Shown here: one piece after another, positions 17,084 to 26,456 of the stretch
Layout of the letters: every line of letters begins with the position of its first letter
Position numbering within the stretch: the stretch's first letter is position 1
Assembly (NCBI GenBank): GCA_030445865.1
Contig: JASUSV010000008.1
Coordinates: 1-55,038 of the forward strand
Direction: 5' to 3'
Origin: Clostridia bacterium
GTDB lineage: Bacteria; Bacillota; DSM-521; Neomoorellales; Neomoorellaceae
DNA length: 55,038 bases
The notes under the pieces: generated by a model
Told to the model about the DNA's origin: nothing
Database searches by the model: none
The model's input: only the letters and a program-made list of their open reading frames with translations
Program-made: the position numbers and the translations under genes

Positions 17084-17697
17084 GGCTCCAAGTTCTTAAG
17101 AAATTCGGGGTTGACTTCAAAACCCAGTTCTATAGCCTTGTCAAGATGTTTAACCGCCCTGCTAAAGTCACCCTTCAAATAATAGGCATAGGCCAGGTTG
17201 TTGTGCCCCAGGGCAAAATCAGGGGCCAGCTCCAGCATTTTTTGCCCTGTCTCAACGGCTTTTTCCAGGTCTCCCTTCTGGATATAAGCATTGGTCAAAT
17301 TATTCCATGCCTGAACTATGGCCGGGTTTAACTCGATGGCCTTCTCAAGAGCCTCAATGGCCTCGTCGGTCCTGGCCATTTGCAAGTAAGCGAACCCGAT
17401 GTTGGCGTAACCGCGGGCGTACCGGGGCTCTATGGCTACGGCCTTTTTATTAGCCTCCACTACCTTTTCCAGTTCCCCACGTTTAAAGTAGATGTAACCC
17501 AAATTTACATAAGCCTCAAACATCCGGCTGCTATTGGCAATTGCCTCCTGGAAAGCCTCAATTGCTTCTTCAAATCTCCCCTGTTGCATGTAGGAAACAC
17601 CCAAATTATACTGGGCGCTGGCGCATTCAGGGTTCTCCTGGAGCATTCTCTTTTGCTCAGCAATAAATGCTTCCGAATCCTGGGGAACTCTTTTCAC
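17047..17697 (-). CDS. Tetratricopeptide repeat protein
   Basis: The 216-residue protein consists almost wholly of TPR units of 34 residues, such as AQYNLGVSYMQQGRFEEAIE, AYVNLGYIYFKRGELEKVVE and ARGYANIGFAYLQMARTDEA, five to six in all. There is no signal peptide. TPR proteins mediate protein contacts and the partner is unknown. It lies downstream of dsrD across a strong hairpin, so it may be transcribed only by readthrough or from its own promoter. Confidence 0.85.
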   Translation of the reverse strand: MKRVPQDSEAFIAEQKRMLQENPECASAQYNLGVSYMQQGRFEEAIEAFQEAIANSSRMFEAYVNLGYIYFKRGELEKVVEANKKAVAIEPRYARGYANIGFAYLQMARTDEAIEALEKAIELNPAIVQAWNNLTNAYIQKGDLEKAVETGQKMLELAPDFALGHNNLAYAYYLKGDFSRAVKHLDKAIELGFEVNPEFLKNLEPYRSRSNASDAS

Positions 17698-17728
17698 CCA
17701 TCATTCCTCCCGCATCCAAAGGGATTAA

Positions 17729-17772
17729 GATAAAGAGAGGTTGCTTTTTTAGTTTAGCAACCTCTCTTTATC
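17729..17772 (-). terminator. Perfect 16-bp hairpin after dsrD
   Basis: Arms at 17729-17744 and 17757-17772 are perfectly complementary, with a 12-base loop rich in T (plus strand). The hairpin lies between dsrD and the TPR gene on the minus strand. The T-run after the stem is weak (ttatcttaatcc), so it may protect the dsrABD mRNA 3' end, or stop only part of transcription. Confidence 0.65.
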
Positions 17773-17789
17773 TCATACCTTTTTTAGGA

Positions 17790-18020
17790 TTACTGGTCCT
17801 CGGTTATACCTCTGCCCTTTAAGCCGTACATGGTGGTGCTTCCGGTGGAGAAATAAATTAATTTTCCTTCGTTAACCAGTTCGGTAGCGGCTTTCTTAAT
17901 TTCCCGGGATTTGGCATCCGGCATCTTCGCCTGTACAGCCTTCTCCAAGTCCTTAAAGTAGAACTTGGTCTTTTTGCTCGTCTCCGCAAACTCCAGGATT
18001 ATTTTTTTCAGTTCTTCCAT
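17790..18020 (-). CDS. dsrD: DsrD, allosteric activator of dissimilatory sulfite reductase
   Basis: The 76-residue protein (MEELKKIILEFAETSKKTKF at the start) is a winged-helix protein of the DsrD family, with KFYFKDLEKAVQAKMPDAKSR in the recognition region. DsrD is found with reductive-type DsrAB and has been reported to stimulate DsrAB activity in sulfate reducers. Its presence marks this dsrAB as the reducing, not sulfur-oxidising, type. It follows dsrB by 50 bases with the usual order A-B-D. Confidence 0.95.
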   Translation of the reverse strand: MEELKKIILEFAETSKKTKFYFKDLEKAVQAKMPDAKSREIKKAATELVNEGKLIYFSTGSTTMYGLKGRGITEDQ

Positions 18021-18070
18021 TTAAAACATCCCCTTTTATATTTAAGCGATGCCTCCGAAACAGTACCGGC

Positions 18071-19258
18071 TTACTTAATGCCTCCTGCCGCTCTTGAGAC
18101 TTCCCAGGCCGCCTCGGTGAACTTGAACTGGGTGCTGGTGCGATAGGTATCGTAGGCCAGGCGGTAATCGTCGATGAGGTGTTCGGTGAAGGGCAGGTCG
18201 CATTTCTCAAAGAATTTCTCCCAGCCGATCCGCTCCGCCCAGTCGCCGATGCGCTCGTATTTCCTGGCATCAGAAGCATAGGCGTTGAGGATCTTCTTGA
18301 CAACCTCCACCACTTCGGGGAAGCGCGGGAAGTTGTTCGGCAGCCAGGGCACGACCACTTTCGAGAATTTGGGTTCGCTGATCCGGTTGGATATCTTGCC
18401 TCCGGCAAGGACGGCCACTCCGTCGCCTAACTTGTCGGAAAGCGGCAGCGCCGGGCACATAGTGTAGCAGTTGCCGCAGAACATACAACGGTCTTCTTTA
18501 ATTTTAACGGTCTTCTTGCCCTCCGGCGTCTTATCAGGAGAAATGGCGCCTACGGGGCAGGCAGCGATGGCGAGGGGGATCTCGCAAACAGAGTCGATGA
18601 CCTCGTGGTCAATAATAGGAGGTTTGCGGTGAATACCCAGAAGGGCGATGTCCGAGCAGTGCACGGCACCGCACATATTCAGGCAGCAAGCTATGGAGAT
18701 CCGGACATGGGCCGGCAGGGTCATACCGGTAAAATGATCCATGAGCTCATCCATGATTGCCTTAACCATGGAAGAAGCATCGGTAGCCGGAGTATGGCAG
18801 TGGATATATCCCTGGGTGTGGACGATATTGGTGACGCCTGCGCCCGTCCCGCCGATAGGGAACTTGTAACTTCCGGAGACGTACTTGCGGCTCAGGAGGT
18901 CTTTTTTCAGGGCCTCCACCTTTTCGTAATCGGTAACCATAAATTCGATGTTATTGCGGGTGGTGAAACGGACATAGCCGTCACAATATTTATCGGCGAT
19001 ATCGCAGATCTCCCGGATATACTCGGCGGTCATAAACCTGGGGCCGCCGCATCTCACGGTATAAACCTTGTCTCCGGTTTCGGAAACATGCACCAGAACA
19101 CCCGGCTCTAAAATATCATGGTAAAGCCATTTCCCGTAATTCTTCTGGATGACCGGTGGGAAAAAGTCCCAGAAGTGCCGCGGACCGATATCGGTAATCC
19201 TGTTTTCGGTCGGTTTTTCCGGATTGTATTTCCCTAATCTTTCCTGAGATAATGCCAT
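18071..19258 (-). CDS. dsrB: Dissimilatory sulfite reductase beta subunit
   Basis: The 395-residue protein carries the catalytic sirohaem/4Fe-4S site: [10 protein letters not shown] (Cys 154) and [14 protein letters not shown] (Cys 191, 192, 196). A ferredoxin domain follows, with CPVGAISP and [12 protein letters not shown]. DsrB binds the active sirohaem and reduces sulfite, with DsrC accepting the partly reduced sulfur as a trisulfide. It lies 11 bases after dsrA. Length and motifs fit complete DsrB proteins. Confidence 0.97.
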   Translation of the reverse strand: MALSQERLGKYNPEKPTENRITDIGPRHFWDFFPPVIQKNYGKWLYHDILEPGVLVHVSETGDKVYTVRCGGPRFMTAEYIREICDIADKYCDGYVRFTTRNNIEFMVTDYEKVEALKKDLLSRKYVSGSYKFPIGGTGAGVTNIVHTQGYIHCHTPATDASSMVKAIMDELMDHFTGMTLPAHVRISIACCLNMCGAVHCSDIALLGIHRKPPIIDHEVIDSVCEIPLAIAACPVGAISPDKTPEGKKTVKIKEDRCMFCGNCYTMCPALPLSDKLGDGVAVLAGGKISNRISEPKFSKVVVPWLPNNFPRFPEVVEVVKKILNAYASDARKYERIGDWAERIGWEKFFEKCDLPFTEHLIDDYRLAYDTYRTSTQFKFTEAAWEVSRAAGGIK

Positions 19259-19269
19259 GATGATACCTC

Positions 19270-20688
19270 CTATCTCTTATGCCGCATCCGGTAATCTTTG
19301 ATGTCTCTCTTCCAGCCGCCCGGGACATCCTCTTCCTTCCAGAAGATGTAGGGGTTGGTACGAGGCATCTTGACCATTTGCGGAGCAGCCGGAACGCCGA
19401 TAACCTCCAGGAACCGCGGCAAGCCTTTGCGCTGGATGAGCTCTCCTAGGCGCTCGCGGTTCTTGCCTTCTTCCATCCACCATTCCCATATCTTCTCAAG
19501 CAGCTCTTTGATGTTGTCGTAAGGCGGCTCTGCTTTCATAAAGGGAACGGCGAGGGTAGCCAGTTGCGCGCCCTCCAGGATGGGCGCCTTAGCGCCAACC
19601 AGGATGCTGACACCGGTATCAGTTCCCGGCCTTAAAGCCCTGGGCATGACGTTGATGCAGTGCATGCACCGGTTGCACTCTGCATTATTGATCTTGAGCT
19701 CGCCATCCTCCATGGCCATACAGCCGGTAGGACAAAGATCGATAACTTCCTTCTGGATGTCGAATTTGCCCCAGTCCCTGCCGCTATGGGCGCCGGCGTT
19801 GGGCTTGATTTCGCCTGCGATATAAGCTTTAACCGCTTCCTGGTCGATGCGGATATTGTCTCTCCAGGTGCCGATTAAGGAAAAGTCGGAACGGGCAATA
19901 GAAGCCACACAGCCGTTGGGACAACCATCGACCTTAATCTTGAACTTGTAGGGGAAAGCCGGGCGATGTAATTCATCTTGATAATGCATAGTCAATTCAT
20001 AGCACAAGTCCTGAGTGTCAATGCAGGCGAATTCGCAGCGGGCTTTGCCGATGCAGCAGGAAGGTGTACGAAGGTTGGAACCCGAACCCCCGAGGTCCTG
20101 GTCCAGTTCGTGGGTTAGATCGTAGAAGATGGGCTCTAGCTGTTCGGTAGTGGTCCCCAGGAGAATGATGTCGCCGGTAGAGCCGTGCATATTAAATACG
20201 CCGCTGCCGCGGTATTCCCAGAGATCGCAAAGCGCCCTAAGGAAGCCTGTCTTATAAAATTTGCTGGCGGGTTGATTTACGCGCAAGGTGTGAAAATGCG
20301 CGACGGAAGGAAATTTTTCAGGCACGTCAGAATATCTCCCGATGACGCCGCCCCCGTAGCCAAAAACCCCGACGATGCCGCCATGCTTCCAGTGGGTCTC
20401 GCCGTCATTAAAAGATAACTCCAGCTGGCCCAACAGGTCATCGACTACATCCTTATCGACCATCGTCCGCCCTTCAGCCAGTTTTTTCCTGTGAAGGGCT
20501 TCTCGTTTAGCGTCGGCCACAAAGCTGGGCCAGGGTCCTTTTTCCAGATCCTCTAAAGCGGGAATATCATGTTTGATTTTAAAATTTTTAAGCTCTTCCT
20601 CGGTATAGTTATGCAGCTCTTCCTCGGTGTAGATACGTACTTCTTCGTAATTTATCTCTTTCTGTGGCCGCTTCGGTGCGAAAGCCAT
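19270..20688 (-). CDS. dsrA: Dissimilatory sulfite reductase alpha subunit
   Basis: The 472-residue protein has the cofactor cysteines CCIGKARC (211-218) and CPNGC (256-260), and a ferredoxin domain with CPTGC (319-) and CNRCMHC (338-344). The N-terminus contains a duplicated YTEEEL segment (20-25 and 28-33) not needed for catalysis. Together with DsrB it forms the alpha2beta2 enzyme that takes sulfite toward sulfide using reduced ferredoxin-level electrons and DsrC. It leads the dsrABD unit behind a long leader and a SigA-type promoter. Confidence 0.97.
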   Translation of the reverse strand: MAFAPKRPQKEINYEEVRIYTEEELHNYTEEELKNFKIKHDIPALEDLEKGPWPSFVADAKREALHRKKLAEGRTMVDKDVVDDLLGQLELSFNDGETHWKHGGIVGVFGYGGGVIGRYSDVPEKFPSVAHFHTLRVNQPASKFYKTGFLRALCDLWEYRGSGVFNMHGSTGDIILLGTTTEQLEPIFYDLTHELDQDLGGSGSNLRTPSCCIGKARCEFACIDTQDLCYELTMHYQDELHRPAFPYKFKIKVDGCPNGCVASIARSDFSLIGTWRDNIRIDQEAVKAYIAGEIKPNAGAHSGRDWGKFDIQKEVIDLCPTGCMAMEDGELKINNAECNRCMHCINVMPRALRPGTDTGVSILVGAKAPILEGAQLATLAVPFMKAEPPYDNIKELLEKIWEWWMEEGKNRERLGELIQRKGLPRFLEVIGVPAAPQMVKMPRTNPYIFWKEEDVPGGWKRDIKDYRMRHKR

Positions 20689-20955
20689 TTAAAATATTAC
20701 CCCCTCATCTGATGAGTTAATAATTTAAAAGTAATACAAGAATCCCGTTCTTGTAATAATAGTCACTTTCACCTCCCTCGGAAGAATAATTCAGGTAAAT
20801 ATATTGCCGGCCCTGGAAAGCGGAATAAAAGGAAAAGCAATAAAAGTTCAAAGCTTGTCCTGAAAGAGTTGGAAATAATGCGGCCAGAACAACTTTGTGA
20901 AAGCTTTTTTTAGGTCGCCCTGGCTAAATGTATCACATATACCTTGAAGTGTCAA
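20689..20955 (-). promoter_or_regulatory. dsrABD promoter and ~230-nt leader
   Basis: On the minus strand TTGACA (20955-20950) and TACATT (20932-20927) are spaced by 17 bases, with TGTGA just before the -10. Transcription from there would give a leader of about 230 nt before the dsrA start. Near the 3' end of the leader a hairpin with arms acaagaa and ttcttgt encloses cggga, about 30 bases ahead of dsrA. The spacer and -10 also contain the inverted pair GTAT-ATAC, a possible regulator site. No known riboswitch was recognised. The rest of 20956-21094, upstream of the patatin gene, shows nothing clear. Confidence 0.6.
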
Positions 20956-21094
20956 GGCATTTTTTATAGCAACCGAAAGAAAATACATAAATTACGAATG
21001 AAAAGGGGACAATAAAAAGTTATGGCACTCATTCCCTCCTCTGCATAAGATACCTAAGTAAAGGTATTTCCTTTGGAGGGAGGCTTTTTATTTT

Positions 21095-21913
21095 ATGAAA
21101 TTTGGTCTTGCCCTTGGAGGTGGAGGGCTTAAGGGGGCGGCCCACCTCGGCATTCTGCGGGTTCTCAATGAAAAGGGTCTAAAACCCGACATCATTGTCG
21201 GTACCAGCGCAGGGTCGCTTGCCGCCGCCCTCTATGTTGCCGGCTTTTTGCCCTCAGCCGGGCTGGTCGCCCACCTGCCCCTTAATTTTTTGGAGCTGGA
21301 AAGCAACCGCCTCAAGTGGCCTTCTATGGGCCTCCTGGATGGAGGGCCGCTGGAGGCTGCCCTGCAAAAAATCCTGGGCAAACGCACCTTTAACGAGCTG
21401 GATACCAACATGGCCATGGTGGCCACCGACCTGTCAACAGGTGAAACGGTGGTATTCGCCAAGGACCAGCCCTCATTCTTGCAGCTACCGGGCGTAGTCT
21501 ACGGCGGCGACGTACCCGTCTGGGAGGCGGTAAGGGCCAGCATCTCCATCCCGGGTCTCCTGGTGCCCTATAAAATCGGCCCCCGCCTGCTGGTAGACGG
21601 GGGCCTTACCGATAACGTACCCGCAGATATTGCCCGCGCCCTAGGGGCCGATCTGGTGGTTGCCGTCGATCTCGGGGCAAGCGCATCATCGAGGCCCTTG
21701 AACAATTTGGTTGAGGTTCTCCTGCAGAGCCTGGAGATCATGGCCCACCGCTCAACCGAACTCATCCTGAATCAAAATGCCAACCTGGTATTACGCCCCA
21801 TCAAGAGGCCGGTAGGAGCCTGGGAGATCGGCGCCATTCCTGAATTAATCCATGCCGGAGCCGAAGAAATGAAGAAAAACTGGCCTCAGCTCCAAAGGCT
21901 CCTGCGCGGGTGA
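21095..21913 (+). CDS. Patatin-like phospholipase, RssA type
   Basis: The protein has the patatin anion-hole LGGGGLKGAAHLG near the start, the nucleophile elbow IVGTSAGSLAA (Ser in G-T-S-A-G) and the catalytic Asp in LLVDGGLTDNVPAD. Hence the Ser-Asp dyad is intact. It would hydrolyse acyl esters of membrane lipids; the physiological substrate is unknown. It is 272 residues, without a signal peptide. The gene stands alone on the plus strand between two minus-strand blocks and converges with the DUF134 gene. A ggagggagg site lies upstream. Confidence 0.9.
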   Translation: MKFGLALGGGGLKGAAHLGILRVLNEKGLKPDIIVGTSAGSLAAALYVAGFLPSAGLVAHLPLNFLELESNRLKWPSMGLLDGGPLEAALQKILGKRTFNELDTNMAMVATDLSTGETVVFAKDQPSFLQLPGVVYGGDVPVWEAVRASISIPGLLVPYKIGPRLLVDGGLTDNVPADIARALGADLVVAVDLGASASSRPLNNLVEVLLQSLEIMAHRSTELILNQNANLVLRPIKRPVGAWEIGAIPELIHAGAEEMKKNWPQLQRLLRG

Positions 21914-21925
21914 ACTTCCGCCTCC

Positions 21926-22387
21926 TTACATCCCGCCATCCTCATTTTCGTTTGGCATTTCCCGGCGGGGTTCGCCGTTGTGGCGGCCCCGCCATCCCAT
22001 ACCTCTGGGACCCCACCTGTGCCGCCGGCAACGGGGGCAGTAATCTCCGGCCTGCCCTTCCCACTCCTGGCCGCAGACCGGGCAGGTCCCGCTGTTAGCC
22101 AGCACATAATCTCCCCCCCCGATGCGGATGGCCTTACCTTCTACCAGGGCCTCGGCAATCTTATTGCGCGCCGCCACCAGGATGCGTTGAAAAGTAGGGC
22201 GTGAAATCTGCATCCTTTCCGCACACTCTTCTTGCTCCAACCCTTCCAGATCTTTAAGCCGTATGGCTTCCAGCTCTTCTAGAGCTAGGTTCACTTCTTC
22301 CAATTCCCGCAAGGGCCGCCCGACCGGTTTAAAAAAATCCAGAGCAGGAGTAAACGCGATGCGGCGGCATTTGCGCGGACGCGGCAT
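21926..22387 (-). CDS. DUF134 family DNA-binding protein with C-terminal zinc ribbon
   Basis: It starts MPRPRKCRRI, as DUF134 proteins do, and contains a sigma-70 region-4-like helix-turn-helix (QEECAERMQISRPTFQRILVAARNKIAEAL). A C-terminal extension follows with CPVCGQ and CPRCRR, a likely zinc ribbon. DUF134 genes often lie beside NifX/NifB-type Fe-S or molybdenum cofactor genes, but none is near. It is probably a transcription regulator of unknown target. It stands alone between the patatin gene and selD. Confidence 0.8.
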   Translation of the reverse strand: MPRPRKCRRIAFTPALDFFKPVGRPLRELEEVNLALEELEAIRLKDLEGLEQEECAERMQISRPTFQRILVAARNKIAEALVEGKAIRIGGGDYVLANSGTCPVCGQEWEGQAGDYCPRCRRHRWGPRGMGWRGRHNGEPRREMPNENEDGGM

Positions 22388-22443
22388 GGCTTCACCTTCT
22401 TTAAATATTTTTCATAAGCATTATACCATAATTTTGCGGGATA

Positions 22444-22482
22444 TAATTAAAAAAGCACCCTTGCCCAAGTAAAGGGTGCTTT
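22444..22482 (-). terminator. Rho-independent terminator downstream of selD
   Basis: On the minus strand a perfect 11-bp stem (aaagcaccctt with aagggtgcttt, arms 22472-22482 and 22452-22462) with a 9-base loop is followed by a T-rich tail (tttttt, then aattat). It closes the long minus-strand unit ending in selD and precedes DUF134. Confidence 0.85.
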
Positions 22483-22575
22483 ATCTTTTGGCCTTTGTTC
22501 TCCCGACCTACATGGCCGTTCTGACGTAAGCTATACTGTCCAGGCGAATATGATAATTAAAGTTGGTGGATATAA

Positions 22576-23616
22576 CTAGGTGACTATTAATTTAACCTCT
22601 CCCGGCTCCAGGACTTCCCCCACTACAACCGCCTTTACGCCGCGCGCTTCGCACTCCCTCAAGAGCCTGTCGGCCTTATCGGGAGCCACCGCTATCAGAA
22701 GGCCGCCGGAGGTCTGAGGGTCGAAGAATACATCGCGCAAAACCTCCGGGACGCCTTTGGCAAAACTTACCCTGTCGCCCACAAATTTACGGTTGCGGTA
22801 AGCTCCCCCGGGAATAAGCCCCATAGCCGCAAATTCTTTCGCCGCCGGAAGGACGGGAACCTCTGACGCCGCAAACTTTAAAGAAACCCGGCTGCCGTTG
22901 GCCATCTCCAAAGCGTGGCCCAAAAGGCCGAAGCCGGTGATGTCGGTGCAGGCGTGAACCCCGACGCCTACCATAGCCTCGGCGGCCATGCGGTTTAAAG
23001 CGGCCATTAATCCCGCCGCTTGGGCTTCAACCTCTTTGTCCGCCAGGCCGGCTTTGATGGCCGTGGCGATGATGCCGGTACCCAGGGGCTTGGTCAGGAC
23101 GAGCCGATCGCCCGGCCTGGCGCCGCAGTTGGTTACCACTTTATCGGGGTGCACGATTCCCGTCACTGCCAGCCCGTACTTCGGTTCATCATCTTCAATG
23201 GTATGGCCTCCCACCAGTAAGGCGCCGGCCTCCAGGATTTTATCCGCCCCACCTTTTAAAATTTCGCCCAGGACGGCCAGATCAAGTTTACTCGCCGGAA
23301 AAGCGACTACGTTCATGGCCGTCAAAGGCCGGCCGCCCATGGCATAAACATCGCTTAAGGCGTTGGCGGCGGCGATCTGGCCGAAGAGGTAAGGGTCGTC
23401 TACAATGGGGGTAAAAAAATCTATGGTCTGAATAAGGGCCAGTTCGTCGTTCAAACGGTAGACGCCGGCATCATCGACGCTCTCCATTCCTACCAGCAGG
23501 TTCGGATCCTGCATTACCGGCAGGTAGTGCAAAACCTGGTCCAGGGCCCCCGGACCTAATTTGGCCGCTCAGCCGGAACTACAGGATAGTTGCGTAAGCC
23601 TAAGCACTGGTTCCAC
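22576..23616 (-). CDS. selD: Selenide, water dikinase with selenocysteine in the active site
   Basis: SelD makes selenophosphate from selenide and ATP. The C-terminal 319 residues match AIR-synthase-like SelD (GVHACTDITGFGLLGHA, FDPQTSGGLLIA). Upstream of the first ATG the same frame continues through a TGA at 23571-23569: LRLTQLSCSSG-U-AAKLGPG, exactly where SelD has its catalytic Cys or Sec, so the TGA is read as Sec (residue 16). The GTG at 23616 follows aaggtgg and gives 346 residues, the usual length. A 19-base hairpin starts 12 bases after the UGA. The organism must therefore have SelA, SelB and tRNA-Sec elsewhere. It is the last gene of the dsr accessory block, beside a TusA-like gene, a frequent pairing. 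Confidence 0.95.
23538..23556 (-). promoter_or_regulatory. SECIS-like hairpin in selD
   Basis: On the mRNA a stem of 8 pairs (GGUCCGGG with its partner, including one G-U) starts 12 bases after the in-frame UGA. Its small G-rich loop lies about 20 bases from the UGA, matching the spacing of bacterial SECIS elements recognised by SelB. Confidence 0.7.
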
Positions 23617-23849
23617 TACCGGTACCACCTTAAGAGAGATTATCTTGTTTATCCTTATTTTAGCACGAAAGCGTAATCATAATTATAACAGTTTGGCATA
23701 CTTGACCAGGCACTCAAATAGATATTTTATCATCCACTGCCTAATCAAGAGGAGTTCACAGTTTGCAGACGAAGAGTTTTAAATCCAGCGTAAGTTCGCG
23801 GAGCTTTGCTCCTACCTTATAAGATGTTTAAGGCGCCGGGGGCCGGGGG
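23617..23849 (-). other. Gap between the TusA-like gene and selD
   Basis: These 230 bases contain no gene. On the minus strand a TATAAT lies about 70 bases before the selD start, which could give selD its own promoter, but the -35 is poor. An inverted repeat near 23810 (gcggagctttgctcc on plus) could fold after the TusA-like gene. Confidence 0.35.
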
Positions 23850-24080
23850 TCATTGGCCTTTTTTACGAATTAAGTAGACATTGTAATCCTCGCGGTGTTC
23901 CACTGTTAAACCGTGTCCGGCCTTTCGGCACCAGGCCGGCAGGTCGAACTCAGCCGCCAGGTCGTCGGCCCATACTTCCAATAAGTCCCCCGGTTTCAGC
24001 TCCCGCATTTTTTTCACGGCCTCCGTAACCGGGCCGGGGCAGGGCAGGTTACGGCAATCGAGAAGAAATTTAGCAGGCAT
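23850..24080 (-). CDS. TusA/YedF-like sulfur carrier protein
   Basis: The 76-residue protein has LDCRNLPCPGPVTEAVKKM with the conserved C-P-x-P, where the Cys carries persulfide sulfur. The middle, ELKPGDLLEVWADD, is typical of the TusA fold. TusA-like proteins relay sulfane sulfur; YedF types often adjoin selD and may deliver selenium or sulfur. Here both contexts meet, as it lies between the dsr accessory genes and selD. The ATG at 24080 overlaps the regulator gene's end by 11 bases; an upstream TTG at 24089 is an alternative. Confidence 0.85.
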   Translation of the reverse strand: MPAKFLLDCRNLPCPGPVTEAVKKMRELKPGDLLEVWADDLAAEFDLPAWCRKAGHGLTVEHREDYNVYLIRKKGQ

Positions 24081-25011
24081 TGCTTCCAACCTCGCTGCTC
24101 TTCTGGCGTAAAACCCGGATTAACTCTAAGATAATTTCCTTTTCCTGGGGGCTGGCCTGATTTAAAAAAGATGCGATTTCCTGGGGCAAGTCGTCCGGGG
24201 TTAGGCTTACGGGCCGGCGGTAATTGTTTAAGATTCTGATGAAATCTGCCAACCCCCGTATTTCGGCATCGTCCCAGTTTGCCAAATGGTTGAGAAGGGC
24301 CTGCACTACCGGCCGGCAAACTAACCGGCGCACTTCAAGCGGCAAGGAGGCTCCTCCATATATATCCTGCTCATCCTCCATAAGAAAGTAGCAGGTCGAG
24401 ACGCCCAGGGCCTCGGCAATACTGGATAAAGTGGAGATCGAGGGCTGGATTCTCCCGGTCTCGATTTGCCCGATCAGGCTATGGGAAATGCCAACCTGTT
24501 CCGCCAGCTCTTTCTGCGTAAGGCCGATCTTCTCGCGCAGGCGCCTCAGTTTACTGCCCAAAGGGTCTTCGTTTACCGATCGCAGAAGGGAACTGGTAGT
24601 TACCCCCAGCACCGACGCCAGCTTATCCAGGGTCTTGAGGGAAGCCGTGGAACGGCCCCGCTCTATTTCGCTTATATGGGCCAGCGAAACCCCCGAGCGC
24701 CGGCTGAGTTCGCTTAAAGTGATGCCCTTTTGCTCGCGCAGGCGGCGCAATCTTTCGCCTACAGAACTGCGCCCGCCCTTTTTATCTTCGTCTTGCTTTT
24801 CCCCGCCGCCGACCCCGAAATAGGAAGGATCGACACCCAGAATCCCGGCCACTTCCGTTAAAGTGGCCGCCGAAAGCCGGCGCTTACCCTGCTCAACTTC
24901 CACCATACATTCAGGGGCTATGTCTAGCATATCGGCGAGGGTTTCCAGGGCCATACCTCTCTCCTCGCGTAACTGCCTTAACTTTTCACCTATTGATGCC
25001 ATTTTGCCCAC
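24070..25011 (-). CDS. Transcription regulator with three tandem Xre-type HTH domains
   Basis: Three Cro/C1-type helix-turn-helix domains follow one another: residues 9-66 (LRQLREERGMALETLADMLD), 85-144 (RLREQKGITLSELSRRSG) and 153-212 (LREKIGLTQKELAEQVG). A helical tail of about 100 residues follows, without a recognised ligand domain. A linker rich in Gly, Lys and Asp separates the first two. Usual family members have one HTH and dimerise; three in a chain could bind an extended or repeated operator alone. It lies in the second dsr operon between dsrN and the TusA-like gene, so it may regulate sulfur or selenium genes. Confidence 0.85.
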   Translation of the reverse strand: MGKMASIGEKLRQLREERGMALETLADMLDIAPECMVEVEQGKRRLSAATLTEVAGILGVDPSYFGVGGGEKQDEDKKGGRSSVGERLRRLREQKGITLSELSRRSGVSLAHISEIERGRSTASLKTLDKLASVLGVTTSSLLRSVNEDPLGSKLRRLREKIGLTQKELAEQVGISHSLIGQIETGRIQPSISTLSSIAEALGVSTCYFLMEDEQDIYGGASLPLEVRRLVCRPVVQALLNHLANWDDAEIRGLADFIRILNNYRRPVSLTPDDLPQEIASFLNQASPQEKEIILELIRVLRQKSSEVGSNAC

Positions 25012-25021
25012 CTCCGCTGCC

Positions 25022-26419
25022 CTACATTCCCAAGGCCACGCTTATTTGCCGACGGCCTGCCCGGTATTCCGATGCCCGGTTAACAAAATTAGTTGCCCAC
25101 TGGGGGACAGCCCCAGCATAAAGGTGGTTATAGCTGGCAAATATATTACGGTAAACCACGCCGTCCCTTGCGCCGTCCACGCCATACCCTCGCAGGACGC
25201 GGTAGGCAAAGCTAACCGCCTGCCGGTCGAGGTTAACTACTCGCGAGTGGTGAAATTCATGGCCACGCACTTCCAGGCCCGCAGGAAGAAAGGGATTTAC
25301 GCCCTCGACCTGCAGTAAAGTATAGCCGTGACCCTGGGGCTTCTTTTCGACCACCACTTCCAGTGGCAAGGCGCCTACCATATCATATTTTTTACCCTGG
25401 TAAAACAGGCTGCGGGCCAGATACATCAGTCCTCCGCATTCGGCGTAAACAGGGAGCCCCCGGGCAGCAGCATTTTTAATCTGCTGGCGCAGCACCCCGT
25501 TGGCTTCCAGCCCCCGGCCGAAAACCTCGGGGAAACCGCCGCCGATATAAAGCCCATGGATATCCGGCAGCCTGGTGTCGCGCAAACTATCTATATTTAC
25601 AATTTCCGCCCCCGCCTGCTCCAGGGCCTCTATATTTTCCGGGTAATAAAAACTAAAAGCCCGGTCGCGGATTAAACCTATCTGCACCTTTTTGCTGCCG
25701 GCGTCCCGCAGCTTTTCCGAGGGCAGCGCCAAATCGGGGGCAGCAGCCGCCACCTCCAGCAGAGCGGCCAAGTCAACATGCTGCTCTACGGCCTGTCCGG
25801 TGGCGGCGATGGCGCGGTGCAATTCTGCATTTTCCCCTGCCGGGATAAGCCCTAAATGCCGGTCGGGAATGACATAACTATCGCTTTTCGGCATGGCCCC
25901 CAGAACGGGTACCCCACAATATTCGGAGATGGCACGGCGCAAAAGGTCCTCGTGCCGGGGGCGGGCGACGCGGTTTAAGATCACGCCGGCAATATGCACG
26001 CGCCGATCGAAGTTCACAAAGCCCTGGATAAGGGCCGCGGCGCTCCGCGTCATACGGGTGGTGTCCAGGACCAGAACTACCGGAGCCCGGAGGGTTACGG
26101 CAATTTCAGCCGTGCTGCCGCTGCCAGCCAGGTCGAGGCCGTCGTAAAGCCCCATCGCTCCCTCAATCAGGGCCAGGTCTGCTCCCCGGCAGCCGGAACT
26201 AAAAGTTGCCACCAGCTCTTCCGGCTTGAGAAAATAAAGATCGAGGTTGCGACAGGATCTGCCGGCAACCAGGCTGAGCCAGCTGGGATCGATAAAATCG
26301 GGGCCTTTTTTAAAAGGCTGGACTTTAAAACCCCGCTTAACCAGGGCTGCCAGCAGGCCGATGGTGACGGTCGTTTTTCCCGAACGTCCATGGGGAGCGG
26401 CAATGACCAGGCGCGGCAT
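25022..26419 (-). CDS. dsrN: DsrN, cobyrinic acid a,c-diamide synthase family glutamine amidotransferase
   Basis: The protein has a P-loop (APHGRSGKTTV), the dethiobiotin-synthetase-like N-terminal domain, and a C-terminal class-I amidotransferase domain with YIGGGFPEVFG, YAECGGLMYL (nucleophile Cys) and GHEFHHSRV. The CbiA family amidates cobyrinic acid; in dsr clusters the member called DsrN is thought to amidate sirohaem for DsrAB. The neighbour is dsrB2 and there are no other cobalamin genes, which favours DsrN. The ATG at 26419 (MPRLVIAAPHG) is my choice; a GTG at 26449 is in frame, and the frame open to 26509 would overlap dsrB2. Confidence 0.85.
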   Translation of the reverse strand: MPRLVIAAPHGRSGKTTVTIGLLAALVKRGFKVQPFKKGPDFIDPSWLSLVAGRSCRNLDLYFLKPEELVATFSSGCRGADLALIEGAMGLYDGLDLAGSGSTAEIAVTLRAPVVLVLDTTRMTRSAAALIQGFVNFDRRVHIAGVILNRVARPRHEDLLRRAISEYCGVPVLGAMPKSDSYVIPDRHLGLIPAGENAELHRAIAATGQAVEQHVDLAALLEVAAAAPDLALPSEKLRDAGSKKVQIGLIRDRAFSFYYPENIEALEQAGAEIVNIDSLRDTRLPDIHGLYIGGGFPEVFGRGLEANGVLRQQIKNAAARGLPVYAECGGLMYLARSLFYQGKKYDMVGALPLEVVVEKKPQGHGYTLLQVEGVNPFLPAGLEVRGHEFHHSRVVNLDRQAVSFAYRVLRGYGVDGARDGVVYRNIFASYNHLYAGAVPQWATNFVNRASEYRAGRRQISVALGM

Positions 26420-26456
26420 CCGAGATTTGCTTTCCGGCAATTTCTGCACCCCCTTG

